A stretch of 64,000 bases of DNA from Streptomyces netropsis (GCF_014203545.1 NZ_JACHJG010000001.1:248001-312000); one strand, 5' to 3'. Shown: positions 49,735 through 59,154, numbered from the stretch's first letter. Notes: generated from the letters alone by a model not told the origin. Program-made: numbers and translations.

Positions 49735-52700
49735 GCACCCGCATAGTCCACCGCCCCGCCCGCACCACCCGGCCGCTGCCCACTCCCGGGGCGCGCACCA
49801 TCGAGCCACCGCCCAACCTGCCCGAGGGCAAGACCGGCGGCGCCATGCACACCCTCATGCCCATCGCCGGCGTGATGAGCTCCGTCGTGATGATGACGAT
49901 GGTGCGCAACAGCCAGTTCGCCGGGCTCGGCGCGATCGTGCTCCTCGTCACCGTCATCGGCTCGGTCGGCATGCTGCTGTCCCAGCGCGGCAAGGCCCAG
50001 CGCACCAGGCGCCAGCAGCGCGAGCGCTACCTGGAGTACCTGGAGGAGCTCCGCGAGGAGCTGGGCGCCGAGGAGCGCGAGCGCCGCGAGACGGCCCGGG
50101 TCCTCGACCCGCCGCCCGAGGCGCTCTACGACATCGTGCGCGACCCCGCCCGGCTGTGGGAGCGGCGCCGCCTCGACGGCGACTTCCTGCGCGTGCGCGT
50201 GGGCACCGGCCGGATGCCGGTGCGCCCGCTGGACATCGGCGAGCAGGGCAGCAGCGTCCTCACCCCGCCCGACCGGTTCATGCTCAACGAGGCCGGGGCG
50301 CTGAAGAATCGATTCTCCACAGCCACCGACCTGCCCCTGACCGTCCCCCTCGACCGCGCCGGCAACGTCAGCGTCGTCGGCGACCGCGAGGGCGTCCTGC
50401 GCGTCGTACGCGCCCTGCTCACCCAGACCGCGGTCGCCCACGCCCCCGACGACGTCGCCTTCGCCCTCGCCTGCCCGGGCGACCGCATGACCGACTGGGG
50501 CTGGGTCAAGTGGCTGCCCCACACCCTCGACCCCGACGAGCACGACGGGCCCGTCGCCGCCCGCCGCATCGCCCCCGCACTGGCCCAGCTCGCCCGGCTC
50601 ATGAACCGGGACCTGCGCGCCCGCGCCTCCTACGCCGCCGAGGTGCGCCGCGGTCTGTCCGGCAAGGACGCCCTGGAGATGGCCGGCCGACTGCTGATCG
50701 TCAGTGACGAGTACGGCGAGGACGCGCACGAACTGCCCCGCCCCGACGACGCCGTGTCCCTGCGGGACATGGGCGTCACCGTGCTGCACCTGGTGGCCGA
50801 GCGGGTGCAGGAACCCGGCCAGGTCTCCCTGCGCATCACCGTCGACGGCGACCAGGTCCACATCGAGGACCTGCGCCCCGCCGAGCCCGTCACCGCCCAC
50901 GGCACCGCCGACCGGGCCACCGCCCCCGGCGCCGAGGGCCTCGCCCGTCTGCTGTCCCCGCTGCGGCTGTCCGCCGAATCCCTCGTCGACGCCCCGCTCT
51001 CCGGCCCCGTCGACTTCGCCGAGATGCTCGGCGTCGAGGACCCGGCCGCCCTGGACGTCCGGGAACTTTGGCGGCCCCGCGGCGAACGCGCCTTCCTGCG
51101 CGTACCGATCGGCATCAGCGACTCCCGCCAGCCGGTCCTGCTCGACCTGAAGGAATCCTCCGAACTCGGCATGGGACCGCACGGCCTGTGCGTCGGCGCC
51201 ACCGGCTCCGGCAAGAGCGAGCTGCTGCGCACCCTGGTGCTGGCACTCGTCGCCTCGCACCCGCCGGAGGACCTCGCCATGGTCCTCGTCGACTACAAGG
51301 GCGGCGCCACCTTCGCCCCCTTCGCCGACCTGCCGCACGTCGCCGGCGTCATCACCAACCTCGAGAACCAGGCCGGCCTCGTCGAGCGCGTCCACTCCTC
51401 CCTCGCCGGCGAGGTGCAGCGCCGCCAGCAGGTCCTCAAGGACGCCGGCAACATCGCCGACATCGGGCACTACGCCGCCCTGCGCGAGACCCGCCCCGAC
51501 CTCGACCCGCTGCCGCACCTCTTCGTCGTCATCGACGAGTTCGGCGAACTCCTCACCGCCAAACCCGACTTCATCGACCTGTTCCTGTCCATCGGCCGCA
51601 TCGGCCGCTCCATCGGCGTGCACCTGCTGCTCTCCAGCCAGCGCATCGAGGGCGGCAAGCTCAAGGGCCTGGACACCTACCTCTCCTACCGGCTCGGCCT
51701 GCGCACCTTCTCCGCCGACGAGTCCCGCACGGTGCTCGACACCACCGACGCCTTCCACCTGCCGCCCATCCCCGGCTTCGGTTACCTCAAGGTCGACACC
51801 AGCGCGTACGAGCGGTTCAAGGCCAGCTTCGTCTCCGGCCCCTACCACGGCCCGGTCGCCCGGGACGTCGAGGACGAGGGCCCGGCCGTCCACCTCTACC
51901 CGGACTTCAACACCCTCGGCGAGCCCGAGGCGGGCCCCGGCGAGAGCCAGCCGGCCATGCGCCACCGCAACCCCGGCCCCACCGTGATGTCCGTCGTCGT
52001 CGACCAACTCCGCGACGCCGCCCGGCCCACCCGCGCCATCTGGCTGCCGCCGCTGCCCCGGGCCATCGCCCTGGACACCTCGGCAGGCCCGCTCCGGGCC
52101 GGCGAGCGCGGCATGCAGCTGGCCGTCCGGCCGGGCCCGCTCAAGGTGCCGCTCGGCCTCCTCGACGACCCGGCCAAGCAGTGGCAGGGGCAGTGGGTCC
52201 TCGACCTCACCGTCGGCGGCGGCCACGCCGCCGTCATCGGCGGCCCCCAGTCCGGCAAGACCACCCTGCTGCGCACCCTGGCGCTGTCCCTCGCCATGAC
52301 GCACACGCCGCGCGAGGTCGGCATCTACGGACTCGACCTCGTCGGCGGCGGCCTCGCCGCCCTCTCCGGGCTCCCGCACGTCGGCGGCATCGCCGGCCGC
52401 GCCGACCGCGAACGCGCCGTCCGCACGGTCGAAGAGGTCCGCGGCATGCTCGCCGCCCGCGAGGAACTCTTCCGCGAGCACGGCATCGACTCCGTCGAGC
52501 GGCTGCGCGAAATGCGCGCCGAAGGCCGGCTCCCCGAGCTGTCCTCCACCGAGATCGTGCTCCTCATCGACGGCTTCGGCGCCCTGCGCGACGACTTCGA
52601 CGAGCTCGACGACGCCGTCACCGACCTGCTCAAGCGCGGCGGCGGCTACGGCATCCACGTCGTCGCGGGCATGCTGCGCTGGAACGACGTCCGCATCGCC

Positions 52701-53735
52701 ACCCAGTCCCTGTTCGGCACCCGCGTCGAACTGCGCCTGAACGACCCCGGCGACTCCAGCATCGACCGCAAGCTCGCCGAGACCCTGGCCCCGGACGAGA
52801 AGGGCCGCGTCCTGACCGACGGCAAGCTCTTCGCCCAGACGGCGCTGCCCCGCATCGACTCCCTCGCCTCGGCCGCCGAGCTGGGCCCGGCCGTCGAACA
52901 GGCGGCCATGGTGATCCGCTCGTCCTGGTCCGGCGACGGCGCCCAGCGGGTCAGGGTGCTGCCCACCCGCATCCCCGCCGCCTCCCTGCCGTCCGTGACG
53001 TCCGAGCCCAACCGGGTGCCCCTCGGACTGGACCAGACGGCCCTCGCGCCCGTCCTGCTCGACCTGTTCAAGCGGGACCAGCACCTGATGATCCTGGGCG
53101 ACAGCGAGTGCGGGAAGACCAACCTGCTGCGCCTGGTCACCCAGGGGCTCATGGAGCGCTACTCCGACGAGGAGATCGTCTTCGCGGTCATGGACCCGCG
53201 CCGGGGCCTGCGCAAGCTGGTGCCCGAGGAGTACCGCGGCGGCTACGCCCACAACTCCAGGCTGTGCGGCGCGCTGGCCGCGGGCATCGCCACCGAGCTC
53301 GAGAAGCGCATGCCCGACGACCTCGCCGCCCAGGACGCCCTCGTGTCCGGCACCTGGTACTCGGGTCCGCGCATCGTCATCCTCATCGACGACTACGACA
53401 TCCTCACCACCGGCGGCCAGCAACCGCTCGCGCCGTTCATGCCGTTCATCCCCTCCGCGCAGGACATCGGCCTGCACTTCGTCGTCACCCGCCGGGTGGC
53501 GGGAGCCTCGCGGGCGCTGTACGAGCCGTTCCTGATGACGCTCCGGGAGAGCGGTTCGACGGCGGTCGTCATGACCGGCGACCGGCAGGAGGGCCAGCTC
53601 TTCCCCGGCGTCTACGCGAGCGCCCAGCCGCCCGGGCGCGGCAGGCTCGTGCGCCGGGGCGAGGCGATCCGGCTGGTCCAGACGGCGATCGCCGCCGCGG
53701 ACGGCGACACCGAGACGACGGCCGACCACGCATGA
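49731..53735 (+). CDS. eccC: Type VII secretion motor ATPase EccC (FtsK/SpoIIIE family)
   Basis: A 1334-residue protein with EccCa and EccCb fused. Two membrane helices lie at ~40-85, followed by a long charged stalk and three ATPase domains. Walker A motifs are GATGSGKSE (~489), GGPQSGKTT (~837) and GDSECGKTN (~1123). Walker B segments are LFVVIDEFGEL, IVLLIDGFGAL and IVILIDDYDIL. Only the first domain keeps the catalytic Glu after Asp, in line with mycobacterial and Thermomonospora EccC, where domain 1 is the motor and domains 2-3 bind substrate signals. Its presence fixes the locus as type VII. Confidence 0.96.
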   Translation: MSTRIVHRPARTTRPLPTPGARTIEPPPNLPEGKTGGAMHTLMPIAGVMSSVVMMTMVRNSQFAGLGAIVLLVTVIGSVGMLLSQRGKAQRTRRQQRERYLEYLEELREELGAEERERRETARVLDPPPEALYDIVRDPARLWERRRLDGDFLRVRVGTGRMPVRPLDIGEQGSSVLTPPDRFMLNEAGALKNRFSTATDLPLTVPLDRAGNVSVVGDREGVLRVVRALLTQTAVAHAPDDVAFALACPGDRMTDWGWVKWLPHTLDPDEHDGPVAARRIAPALAQLARLMNRDLRARASYAAEVRRGLSGKDALEMAGRLLIVSDEYGEDAHELPRPDDAVSLRDMGVTVLHLVAERVQEPGQVSLRITVDGDQVHIEDLRPAEPVTAHGTADRATAPGAEGLARLLSPLRLSAESLVDAPLSGPVDFAEMLGVEDPAALDVRELWRPRGERAFLRVPIGISDSRQPVLLDLKESSELGMGPHGLCVGATGSGKSELLRTLVLALVASHPPEDLAMVLVDYKGGATFAPFADLPHVAGVITNLENQAGLVERVHSSLAGEVQRRQQVLKDAGNIADIGHYAALRETRPDLDPLPHLFVVIDEFGELLTAKPDFIDLFLSIGRIGRSIGVHLLLSSQRIEGGKLKGLDTYLSYRLGLRTFSADESRTVLDTTDAFHLPPIPGFGYLKVDTSAYERFKASFVSGPYHGPVARDVEDEGPAVHLYPDFNTLGEPEAGPGESQPAMRHRNPGPTVMSVVVDQLRDAARPTRAIWLPPLPRAIALDTSAGPLRAGERGMQLAVRPGPLKVPLGLLDDPAKQWQGQWVLDLTVGGGHAAVIGGPQSGKTTLLRTLALSLAMTHTPREVGIYGLDLVGGGLAALSGLPHVGGIAGRADRERAVRTVEEVRGMLAAREELFREHGIDSVERLREMRAEGRLPELSSTEIVLLIDGFGALRDDFDELDDAVTDLLKRGGGYGIHVVAGMLRWNDVRIATQSLFGTRVELRLNDPGDSSIDRKLAETLAPDEKGRVLTDGKLFAQTALPRIDSLASAAELGPAVEQAAMVIRSSWSGDGAQRVRVLPTRIPAASLPSVTSEPNRVPLGLDQTALAPVLLDLFKRDQHLMILGDSECGKTNLLRLVTQGLMERYSDEEIVFAVMDPRRGLRKLVPEEYRGGYAHNSRLCGALAAGIATELEKRMPDDLAAQDALVSGTWYSGPRIVILIDDYDILTTGGQQPLAPFMPFIPSAQDIGLHFVVTRRVAGASRALYEPFLMTLRESGSTAVVMTGDRQEGQLFPGVYASAQPPGRGRLVRRGEAIRLVQTAIAAADGDTETTADHA

Positions 53736-53751
53736 CCAGGGGGAACACCGC

Positions 53752-55179
53752 ATGACCAAGGACGTGATCGCGCTCACCGAGCGCATGCCGGACGCGCTGA
53801 GCGTCCTGGCGGGCCTCCTCGCGGGCGGCCCGGACCTGCTGGTCGAGACCACCGGCGAAGGGGCCGTGGTCCAGCTGTGCGACGCCGAGGGCCGGCCGCT
53901 CGTCTCGATCGAGGCGCCGCTGATGCTCCAGGTGCCGGGCGAGGCGGCCCGGCTGCTCGGGCCCGGCGCCGAGCCGTCCGGCGACGGCCCGGCGTGGTGG
54001 ATCGAGGCCCGCGCCACCACGGGCGTCCCCCAGGCCGAGCAGCTCGCGGGTGCTTTCGCGGCCCGGCTGACCATGCTTCTGGGCGGCCGGGTCTGGCCGC
54101 CGGACGCCCCCGGCACCGTCGGCGCGGCCAGCCCGGTCGACGTCTCGGGCCTCACGGCCGTCCCGGTCCCCGCCGCCGCCCAGCCGGCCGTCGACATGCT
54201 CACCGACGAGGCCGCCGTCGTCCTCCAGGACCGCCCGGTCGTCCCCATGACGAGCTGGCTCTCCGAGGCACTGCGGGCCACCGTGGAGAGCGACCGGTCC
54301 CTCCAGATCGTCACCCCGCCGCACTGCCGCCTCTCCCTGCCCACCCGCATGGTGCTGCAGTCCACTCCCTCGCGCTGGGTGGTGCAGGACGAGCGGTGCG
54401 GCTATTACGACGGGCTGACCGGCGCGGTACTGCGCTGGCAGGACGGCGCCTTCTCCCCGGACCGGGACGAGAGCGGCGAGACCCCGGTGGCGGACGCCTT
54501 CACGGACGTCCGGCCCACCGGCGAGCGTCAGCTCATCGTCTCCTTCCGCACCTTGCACCAGCCTGAGGCGGACCTCGTTCTCGGCGGCGCGCTGGAAGCC
54601 GCCTGGCAGGCGCTGACCGGCGGCCCGCCGGCCGGCTGGGGGACGTCGGAGCCGGCCGGTCTGACCTGGTCGCGGCGGCAGCTGACCGACCTGGCCTACG
54701 AGCGCGCCCCCCAGCCCACCTGGACGGTGGTCGTCGGCACCCCGGACCGGCCGGCCGTCGCCACCCTGCGTGTGATCCGCACCTCGGAGGGCGTGGAGGA
54801 GGACGTCACCCTCACCGTGGGCTACGGCCCCGGGGAGGAGCTGCCCCTGGAGGCACTGCCGAAGCTGGCCGACGAGCTGGTCACCCGGCACGGGCTGAAG
54901 ACCATGATGTGCCAGCTGCGCGAGGCGCGCCGGGACCTGAGCGCCCCGCCCCGCTTCGAGCACCCGCCGCTGCCGTACGCCCTCGTGCTGGGCCCCGCGG
55001 AGGTCCGGGAGGCAGGGCGCGACACCGCGAGCAGGACACCGCTGAAGGAACGCCCGGTGCAGCTGGGCCCGAGCGCCCGGCCGGGCTTCTACTACCCGCT
55101 CGGCGACGGCGAGACCGCCGAGAGCTGGACGGCCCTGGAGCAGCTCGTACGCCATCTGCGCGGGGCGCCGCCGCTCTAG
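53752..55179 (+). CDS. DUF6177-type accessory protein of the type VII locus
   Basis: A 475-residue soluble protein, 16 bp after eccC with GGGGGA before ATG 53752. The N terminus TKDVIALTERMPDALSVLAG, with PDLLVETTGEGAVVQLCDAEG following, matches the DUF6177 family as I remember it, found beside actinobacterial eccC genes. No signal peptide, membrane helix or enzymatic motif is visible. The last gene of the locus; it may be an EspG-like chaperone or an assembly factor, but the sequence does not show which. Confidence 0.8.
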   Translation: MTKDVIALTERMPDALSVLAGLLAGGPDLLVETTGEGAVVQLCDAEGRPLVSIEAPLMLQVPGEAARLLGPGAEPSGDGPAWWIEARATTGVPQAEQLAGAFAARLTMLLGGRVWPPDAPGTVGAASPVDVSGLTAVPVPAAAQPAVDMLTDEAAVVLQDRPVVPMTSWLSEALRATVESDRSLQIVTPPHCRLSLPTRMVLQSTPSRWVVQDERCGYYDGLTGAVLRWQDGAFSPDRDESGETPVADAFTDVRPTGERQLIVSFRTLHQPEADLVLGGALEAAWQALTGGPPAGWGTSEPAGLTWSRRQLTDLAYERAPQPTWTVVVGTPDRPAVATLRVIRTSEGVEEDVTLTVGYGPGEELPLEALPKLADELVTRHGLKTMMCQLREARRDLSAPPRFEHPPLPYALVLGPAEVREAGRDTASRTPLKERPVQLGPSARPGFYYPLGDGETAESWTALEQLVRHLRGAPPL

Positions 55180-55216
55180 GTCCCGTCGTCGACCCGCACC
55201 ACCGCTGCGCGGCGGT

Positions 55217-55267
55217 GTCCTCAAGCGCCGGACGGGCTGCTGTGCAGCCCGTCCGGCGCTTGAGGAC
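55217..55267. repeat. Dispersed intergenic palindrome, copy 3 (after the type VII locus)
   Basis: Perfect 24-bp arms (55217-55240 and 55244-55267) around TGT, with the same core CGCCGGACGGGCTG as copies at 16.2 and 37.3 kb and CCTCAAG at the edge. A 20-bp direct repeat (ACGCACCGGCTGGGCC unit) follows. It separates DUF6177 from the convergent acyltransferase and may act as terminator. Confidence 0.85.
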
Positions 55268-55306
55268 GCACCGGCTGGGCCGAAGACGCACCGGCTGGGC
55301 CCTGGG

Positions 55307-56446
55307 TCAACGGCCCCGCGTCGCGGAAGCCTTCCCCGGGGCGGTGTCCTTGACGAAGGCCCACTCCATCTTCGGCTCCATCGCGAAGCGGAAGACCCTC
55401 CGCACCGGCTTGCTGCACAGTGCGGTCATCATGGCGATCGCGAGCAGTGTCACGACGACCTCACCCACCGGCTGCCGGATCCACGCGTAGGCGTCGTACC
55501 ACTCCCACCAGCGCGACAGCTTGATCAGGAAGCCGTGCAGCAGATACCCGTACAGGGTCCCCGCGCCGAGCGCCGTGAACCACACCGTCCGCCCGGGCAC
55601 CCAGGCGAAGAAGCAGGCGATCAGCACGGCCGCGCAGGCGAAGAGCGCGAGCTGCATCACGGGCGCGGCCCACAGCGGCGCATCGAGCTCCTGCACGCTG
55701 TCGTTGTGGTAGAACCACGCGGTGTCCATGGTCGGCGCCAGCCAGTAGGCGACCGCTACCGCGCCCGCGAAGACCGGCACCGCCGCGATCCGCACCCAGC
55801 GCTTGCGCACGAGGTGGAAGTGCTCGGGCTTCATGTGCAGCCCGATCACGAAGAACGGCAGGAACTGCATCACCCGTTGGAGATCGAAGTCGGTGCCGAC
55901 CTCGGGGGAGAGCTCGGCGAGGATCGCGATGACGAAGGCGACCGGCACGGGCCACCGGATCAGCTTCCAGATCGGGGTGGTCAGCCGCCAGACGAACAGC
56001 GCGGCCAGGAACCAGTTCAGATACCAGGGGTTGAGCAGCGAGATCGGCTCGTTCGGGGAGTCGTCCTCCGCCCAGTGCTGGAAGTACGTGTACGCGACCT
56101 CGAAGATCAGGTACGGCACGACGACACCCGTGATGAGCCGCTTGAGCTTGGCGGGGCTCAGGTCGAAGCCACGGGAGAAGTAGCCGGAGATCAGGATGAA
56201 GGCCGGCATGTGGAACGCGTAGACCGTCATGTACAGCGCCGTCGCCGCCCGGCCGCCGTGGGTGAGCGGCTCCCAGGCGTGCCCCAGGGCGACCAGGACG
56301 ATCGCCAGGTACTTCGCGTTGTCGAAGAAGGGGTCACGCTGTGGGGCGGGCGCCGGGCCGGGTGCCGGTATCGGCGGTGCGGCCGGCTGGGAGACGGCGG
56401 AAGCGGAGGCCACGGGGTGCGCGGGAGGCGTGGCGGTGGGGGACAT
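55307..56446 (-). CDS. Acyltransferase-3 family membrane protein
   Basis: A 379-residue protein from ATG 56446. A Pro/Ala/Ser-rich N-terminal tail (~40 residues) precedes about 10 membrane helices. The family start RDPFFDNAKYLAIVLVALGHAWEPL contains the conserved His, and FHMPAFILISGYFSRGF follows. Such proteins move acyl groups onto sugars, antibiotics or wall polymers at the membrane. No glycan or antibiotic genes are adjacent, so the acceptor is unknown. TAGGGT ends 7 nt before the ATG and there is no ribosome-binding site, which points to a leaderless transcript. Confidence 0.85.
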   Translation of the reverse strand: MSPTATPPAHPVASASAVSQPAAPPIPAPGPAPAPQRDPFFDNAKYLAIVLVALGHAWEPLTHGGRAATALYMTVYAFHMPAFILISGYFSRGFDLSPAKLKRLITGVVVPYLIFEVAYTYFQHWAEDDSPNEPISLLNPWYLNWFLAALFVWRLTTPIWKLIRWPVPVAFVIAILAELSPEVGTDFDLQRVMQFLPFFVIGLHMKPEHFHLVRKRWVRIAAVPVFAGAVAVAYWLAPTMDTAWFYHNDSVQELDAPLWAAPVMQLALFACAAVLIACFFAWVPGRTVWFTALGAGTLYGYLLHGFLIKLSRWWEWYDAYAWIRQPVGEVVVTLLAIAMMTALCSKPVRRVFRFAMEPKMEWAFVKDTAPGKASATRGR

Positions 56447-56453
56447 TCGAGGC

Positions 56454-56459
56454 ACCCTA
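56454..56459 (-). promoter_or_regulatory. -10 element for a leaderless acyltransferase transcript
   Basis: TAGGGT on the minus strand, 7 nt before ATG 56446; fits TANNNT. Confidence 0.5.
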
Positions 56460-56704
56460 GCGGCGGAAGCGGAACGCGTAAAACCTTGCCCGTACGTACG
56501 CACACGGCCCATGGCTTACCTCCGCGATACTCGGTAAACCGCCCTAAAAGCCGCCCCGGCACCCCCGCTGTGATTCCGCTGGCGAATCGTCACGCCGCCC
56601 CCCTGGTGGCCGAGTTGATGGCACGATGGTTGCCGAGAGGGGTTCCGGGGGCAGCATGTCCTCCGGGGGGCGGCCAGGGAATTCGACCGAGGGTGTGATC
56701 AGTT

Positions 56705-56902
56705 GTGACCACCGTTTCACTGTCTGTGGTGTTACTGCTGGCGATCATCCTGGTGGTGATGTACCGCGCGGGCAACATCAAGGCGGGCCCCGCGATCGTC
56801 GCCATACTCTTCGGCTTCTTCCTCAAGAACACGAGCATGGCGGAGCCGATCCAGCGGTTCCTCAACTCGATCGCCGAGACGATCAACAACATCAGGTTCT
56901 GA
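56705..56902 (+). CDS. Small membrane protein, 65 residues
   Basis: GTG 56705 opens TTVSLSVVLLLAIILVVMYRAGNIKAGPAIVAILFGFFLKNTSMA: two hydrophobic segments, one at the N terminus and one around residues 28-42, separated by a short RAGNIKAG loop, and an amphipathic C-terminal helix EPIQRFLNSIAETINNI. The composition and hydrophobic pattern are clearly protein-like. The ribosome-binding site is weak. I do not recognise a family name. It sits upstream of the two tRNA genes and trigger factor. Confidence 0.65.
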   Translation: MTTVSLSVVLLLAIILVVMYRAGNIKAGPAIVAILFGFFLKNTSMAEPIQRFLNSIAETINNIRF

Positions 56903-57010
56903 ACCGCGGGCGCCCGGCCACGGATGCCCGCCCGCGTGCTCGCCGGCCTGGGGAACCGCGCCCGGCGGGCATGCAAAACGCCCCCGGCCGTGGCCGAGGG
57001 CGTGTGCTGG

Positions 57011-57081
57011 AGCGGGCGACGGGAATCGAACCCGCGTAGCCAGTTTGGAAGACTGGGGCTCTACCATTGAGCTACGCCCGC
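57011..57081 (-). tRNA. tRNA-Gly (TCC anticodon)
   Basis: A 71-nt cloverleaf on the minus strand: acceptor GCGGGCG pairs with CGCCCGC, the D-loop region is TAGCTCAATGGTAGAGC, and the anticodon arm CCAGT-CTTCCAA-ACTGG has TCC at 57047-57049. The T arm contains GGTTCGATTCC. CCA is not encoded. Confidence 0.97.
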
Positions 57082-57360
57082 CGGGTCGGTGCTCCGCCTG
57101 TGCGGCGAAGACCGCGGTCATCGTATCAGGGGTGAGCGGCGAGGTGTTGTGGGCCTCGTTCGCCCGTGATCGCCCGGAAATGGGGCCCCGCTCCGATTGT
57201 CCGGAACGACTCGCCGACGACCGCGCCGGGCCGCCGGCCGACCGATCGCCAGACGATCACCATCCGCCCCCGCCGTCCCCCTGGGACCCGCCGGGGTGAC
57301 CTGCGTGGAAATCGCGTGCACCAAGGGGCCTTCGGGCATGTACCCTACGTGTCGCACCGA

Positions 57361-57437
57361 CGGGGTGTGGCGCAGCTTGGTAGCGCGTCCGCTTTGGGAG
57401 CGGAAGGTCGTCGGTTCGAATCCGGCCACCCCGACCA
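57361..57437 (+). tRNA. tRNA-Pro (TGG anticodon), CCA encoded
   Basis: Acceptor CGGGGTG (57361-57367) pairs with CACCCCG (57427-57433). The anticodon arm TCCGC-TTTGGGA-GCGGA has TGG at 57395-57397, the T arm is GGTTCGAATCC, and ACCA follows at 57434-57437. Confidence 0.97.
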
Positions 57438-57486
57438 GCACGACATGTTTCCCGGGTTTTCTCGGTTTCTTGAGATCTCTCGCCGT

Positions 57487-57533
57487 TTCCGGACGTTTTC
57501 CGGTGTTTTCCGGAGCCTCCAGAGGTTTTCCGG
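57487..57533. repeat. Phased TTCCGG repeats between tRNA-Pro and tig
   Basis: TTCCGG begins at 57487, 57498, 57508 and 57528, mostly as part of GTTTTCCGG, so copies are 10-11 or 20 bp apart. The stretch is unusually T-rich for this genome. Confidence 0.5.
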
Positions 57534-57590
57534 CGCGTCCCGGTCATCTGTACGCGCCGCACGGCCAAGATCACATTGTGGGGCTCAACC

Positions 57591-57613
57591 AGCTTGCGGT
57601 TACTATGCAAGCT
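57591..57613 (+). promoter_or_regulatory. tig: tig promoter with inverted repeat over the -10
   Basis: AGCTTGC (57591-57597) and GCAAGCT (57607-57613) are perfect inverted repeats. The 9-nt spacer contains the -10 candidate TACTAT (57601-57606). A possible -35, TTGTGG, is at 57576-57581. The repeat matches neither the CIRCE nor the HAIR heat-shock operator. Confidence 0.5.
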
Positions 57614-57695
57614 GCGCGCCTGTGTGTCTCTCTGCCGGGCGCGGAGCGCTGAACCTCAGCAGAAACCCAGCAGTCAGCCCCAAGGAGACCGAACC

Positions 57696-59078
57696 GTGAA
57701 GAGCGCCGTGGAGACCCTGAACCCGACTCGGGTTCGGCTCACTGTCGAGGTGCCCTTCGAGGAGCTCAAGGCCAGCCTCGACGCGGCGTACAAGAAGATC
57801 AACCAGCAGGTCACGGTGAAGGGCTTCCGTCAGGGCAAGATCCCGGCCCGCGTCATCGACCAGCGGTTCGGCCGTGGTGCGGTGCTGGAGGAGGCCGTCA
57901 ACGACGCGCTGCCGAAGTTCTACACCGAGGCGGTCAACGAGGCCGACCTGAACCCGCTGGGCCAGCCCGAGGTGGACATCACGGAGCTGAAGGACGGCGA
58001 GCTGCTGGCCTTCACCGCCGAGGTGGACATCCGCCCGGCCCTCGAGATCCCGGACTACTCCGGCATCGAGGTCACCGTCGACGCCGTCGAGGTGTCGGAC
58101 GAGGACGTCGAGAAGTCGCTCGAGCAGCTCCGTGACCGCTTCGCCACCACCTCCCCGGTCGAGCGCGCCGCCGCCGAGGGCGACATCGTCACCGTCGACC
58201 TGGAGGCCAAGGTCGACGGCGAGGTGCTGGAGGACGGCGTCGCCACCGGCGTCGACTACACCATCGGCTCCGGCCAGCTCCTGGACGGCATCGACGAGGC
58301 CGTGACCGGCCTCGAGGCCGAGGGCACCGCCACCTTCACCTCCGAGCTCAAGGGCGGCAGCGCCGAGGGCAAGGAGGCCGAGGTCTCGGTCGTCGTCACC
58401 GCCGTCAAGGCCCGCGAACTGCCCGAGCTGGACGACGACTTCGCCCAGCTGGCGAGCGAGTTCGACACGCTGGAGGAGCTGCGCGCGGACAGCCGCAAGC
58501 GCCTCGGCCGCATGAAGAAGTACGACCAGGCCACCCAGGCCCAGGAGAAGGTGCTCGAGGAGCTGCTGAAGCTCGTCGAGGTCCCGATGCCCGAGAAGCT
58601 TCTCGAGGACGAGGTCAACACCCGCAAGCACAACCTGGAGCACCACCAGCTGGGCCAGATGGGCCTGGACCTGGCGAAGTACCTGGAGATCCAGGGCAAG
58701 TCCGCCGAGGAGTTCGACGCCGAGCTCAAGGAGCAGGCCGAGAAGGGCATCAAGACCCAGTTCGTCCTCGACGAGATCGTCAACAAGGAGAAGCTGTCGG
58801 TCGGCCAGGAGGAGCTCACCGAGCACCTCATGCGCCGTGCGCAGTCCTCCGGCATGAGCCCCGACCAGTTCGCCCAGGCCGTCGTCGAGGGTGGCCAGGT
58901 GCCGATGCTCGTCGGTGAGGTCGCCCGCGGCAAGGCCCTCGCGACCGTCGTCGAGGCCGCCACGGTCAAGGACACCAACGGCGAGGTCGTCGACCTCGAC
59001 GACGAGGACGAGACCGCCGAGACGGTCGAGGCCACCACCGAGACGGCCGAGGCCGCCGAGGAGAAGACCGAGGCCTGA
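57696..59078 (+). CDS. tig: Trigger factor, ribosome-associated folding chaperone
   Basis: A 460-residue protein from GTG 57696, fixed by AAGGAG 8 nt upstream. Domains are in the normal order: ribosome-binding N-domain (1-115) with [19 protein letters not shown] (the GFRxGxxP signature), the peptidyl-prolyl isomerase (FKBP-like) domain (~155-240) and the helical C-domain. An acidic tail of ~35 residues ([20 protein letters not shown]) is typical of actinobacteria. It binds nascent chains at the ribosomal exit. Its neighbours clpP1, clpP2 and clpX follow after a strong terminator, the classic tig-clp order. Confidence 0.97.
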   Translation: MKSAVETLNPTRVRLTVEVPFEELKASLDAAYKKINQQVTVKGFRQGKIPARVIDQRFGRGAVLEEAVNDALPKFYTEAVNEADLNPLGQPEVDITELKDGELLAFTAEVDIRPALEIPDYSGIEVTVDAVEVSDEDVEKSLEQLRDRFATTSPVERAAAEGDIVTVDLEAKVDGEVLEDGVATGVDYTIGSGQLLDGIDEAVTGLEAEGTATFTSELKGGSAEGKEAEVSVVVTAVKARELPELDDDFAQLASEFDTLEELRADSRKRLGRMKKYDQATQAQEKVLEELLKLVEVPMPEKLLEDEVNTRKHNLEHHQLGQMGLDLAKYLEIQGKSAEEFDAELKEQAEKGIKTQFVLDEIVNKEKLSVGQEELTEHLMRRAQSSGMSPDQFAQAVVEGGQVPMLVGEVARGKALATVVEAATVKDTNGEVVDLDDEDETAETVEATTETAEAAEEKTEA

Positions 59079-59111
59079 TCCACGGCCTCTGCGTAGCCCG
59101 CAGAACCCCTT

Positions 59112-59154
59112 ACGGACGGGCCCGTACGTGTTTCGCACGTACGGGCCCGTCCGT
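59112..59154 (+). terminator. Terminator after tig
   Basis: Perfect 19-bp arms (59112-59130 and 59136-59154) with a TTTCG loop. Confidence 0.9.

Noticed and set aside
49326..54365. A 1679-codon minus-strand frame opposite eccC
   Set aside because: Antisense shadow caused by G/C-ending codons; the plus strand encodes an unmistakable three-domain EccC.
57487..57533. CRISPR array from the phased TTCCGG repeats
   Set aside because: Repeats are 6-9 bp at 10-bp steps with no spacers of normal size and no cas gene nearby.
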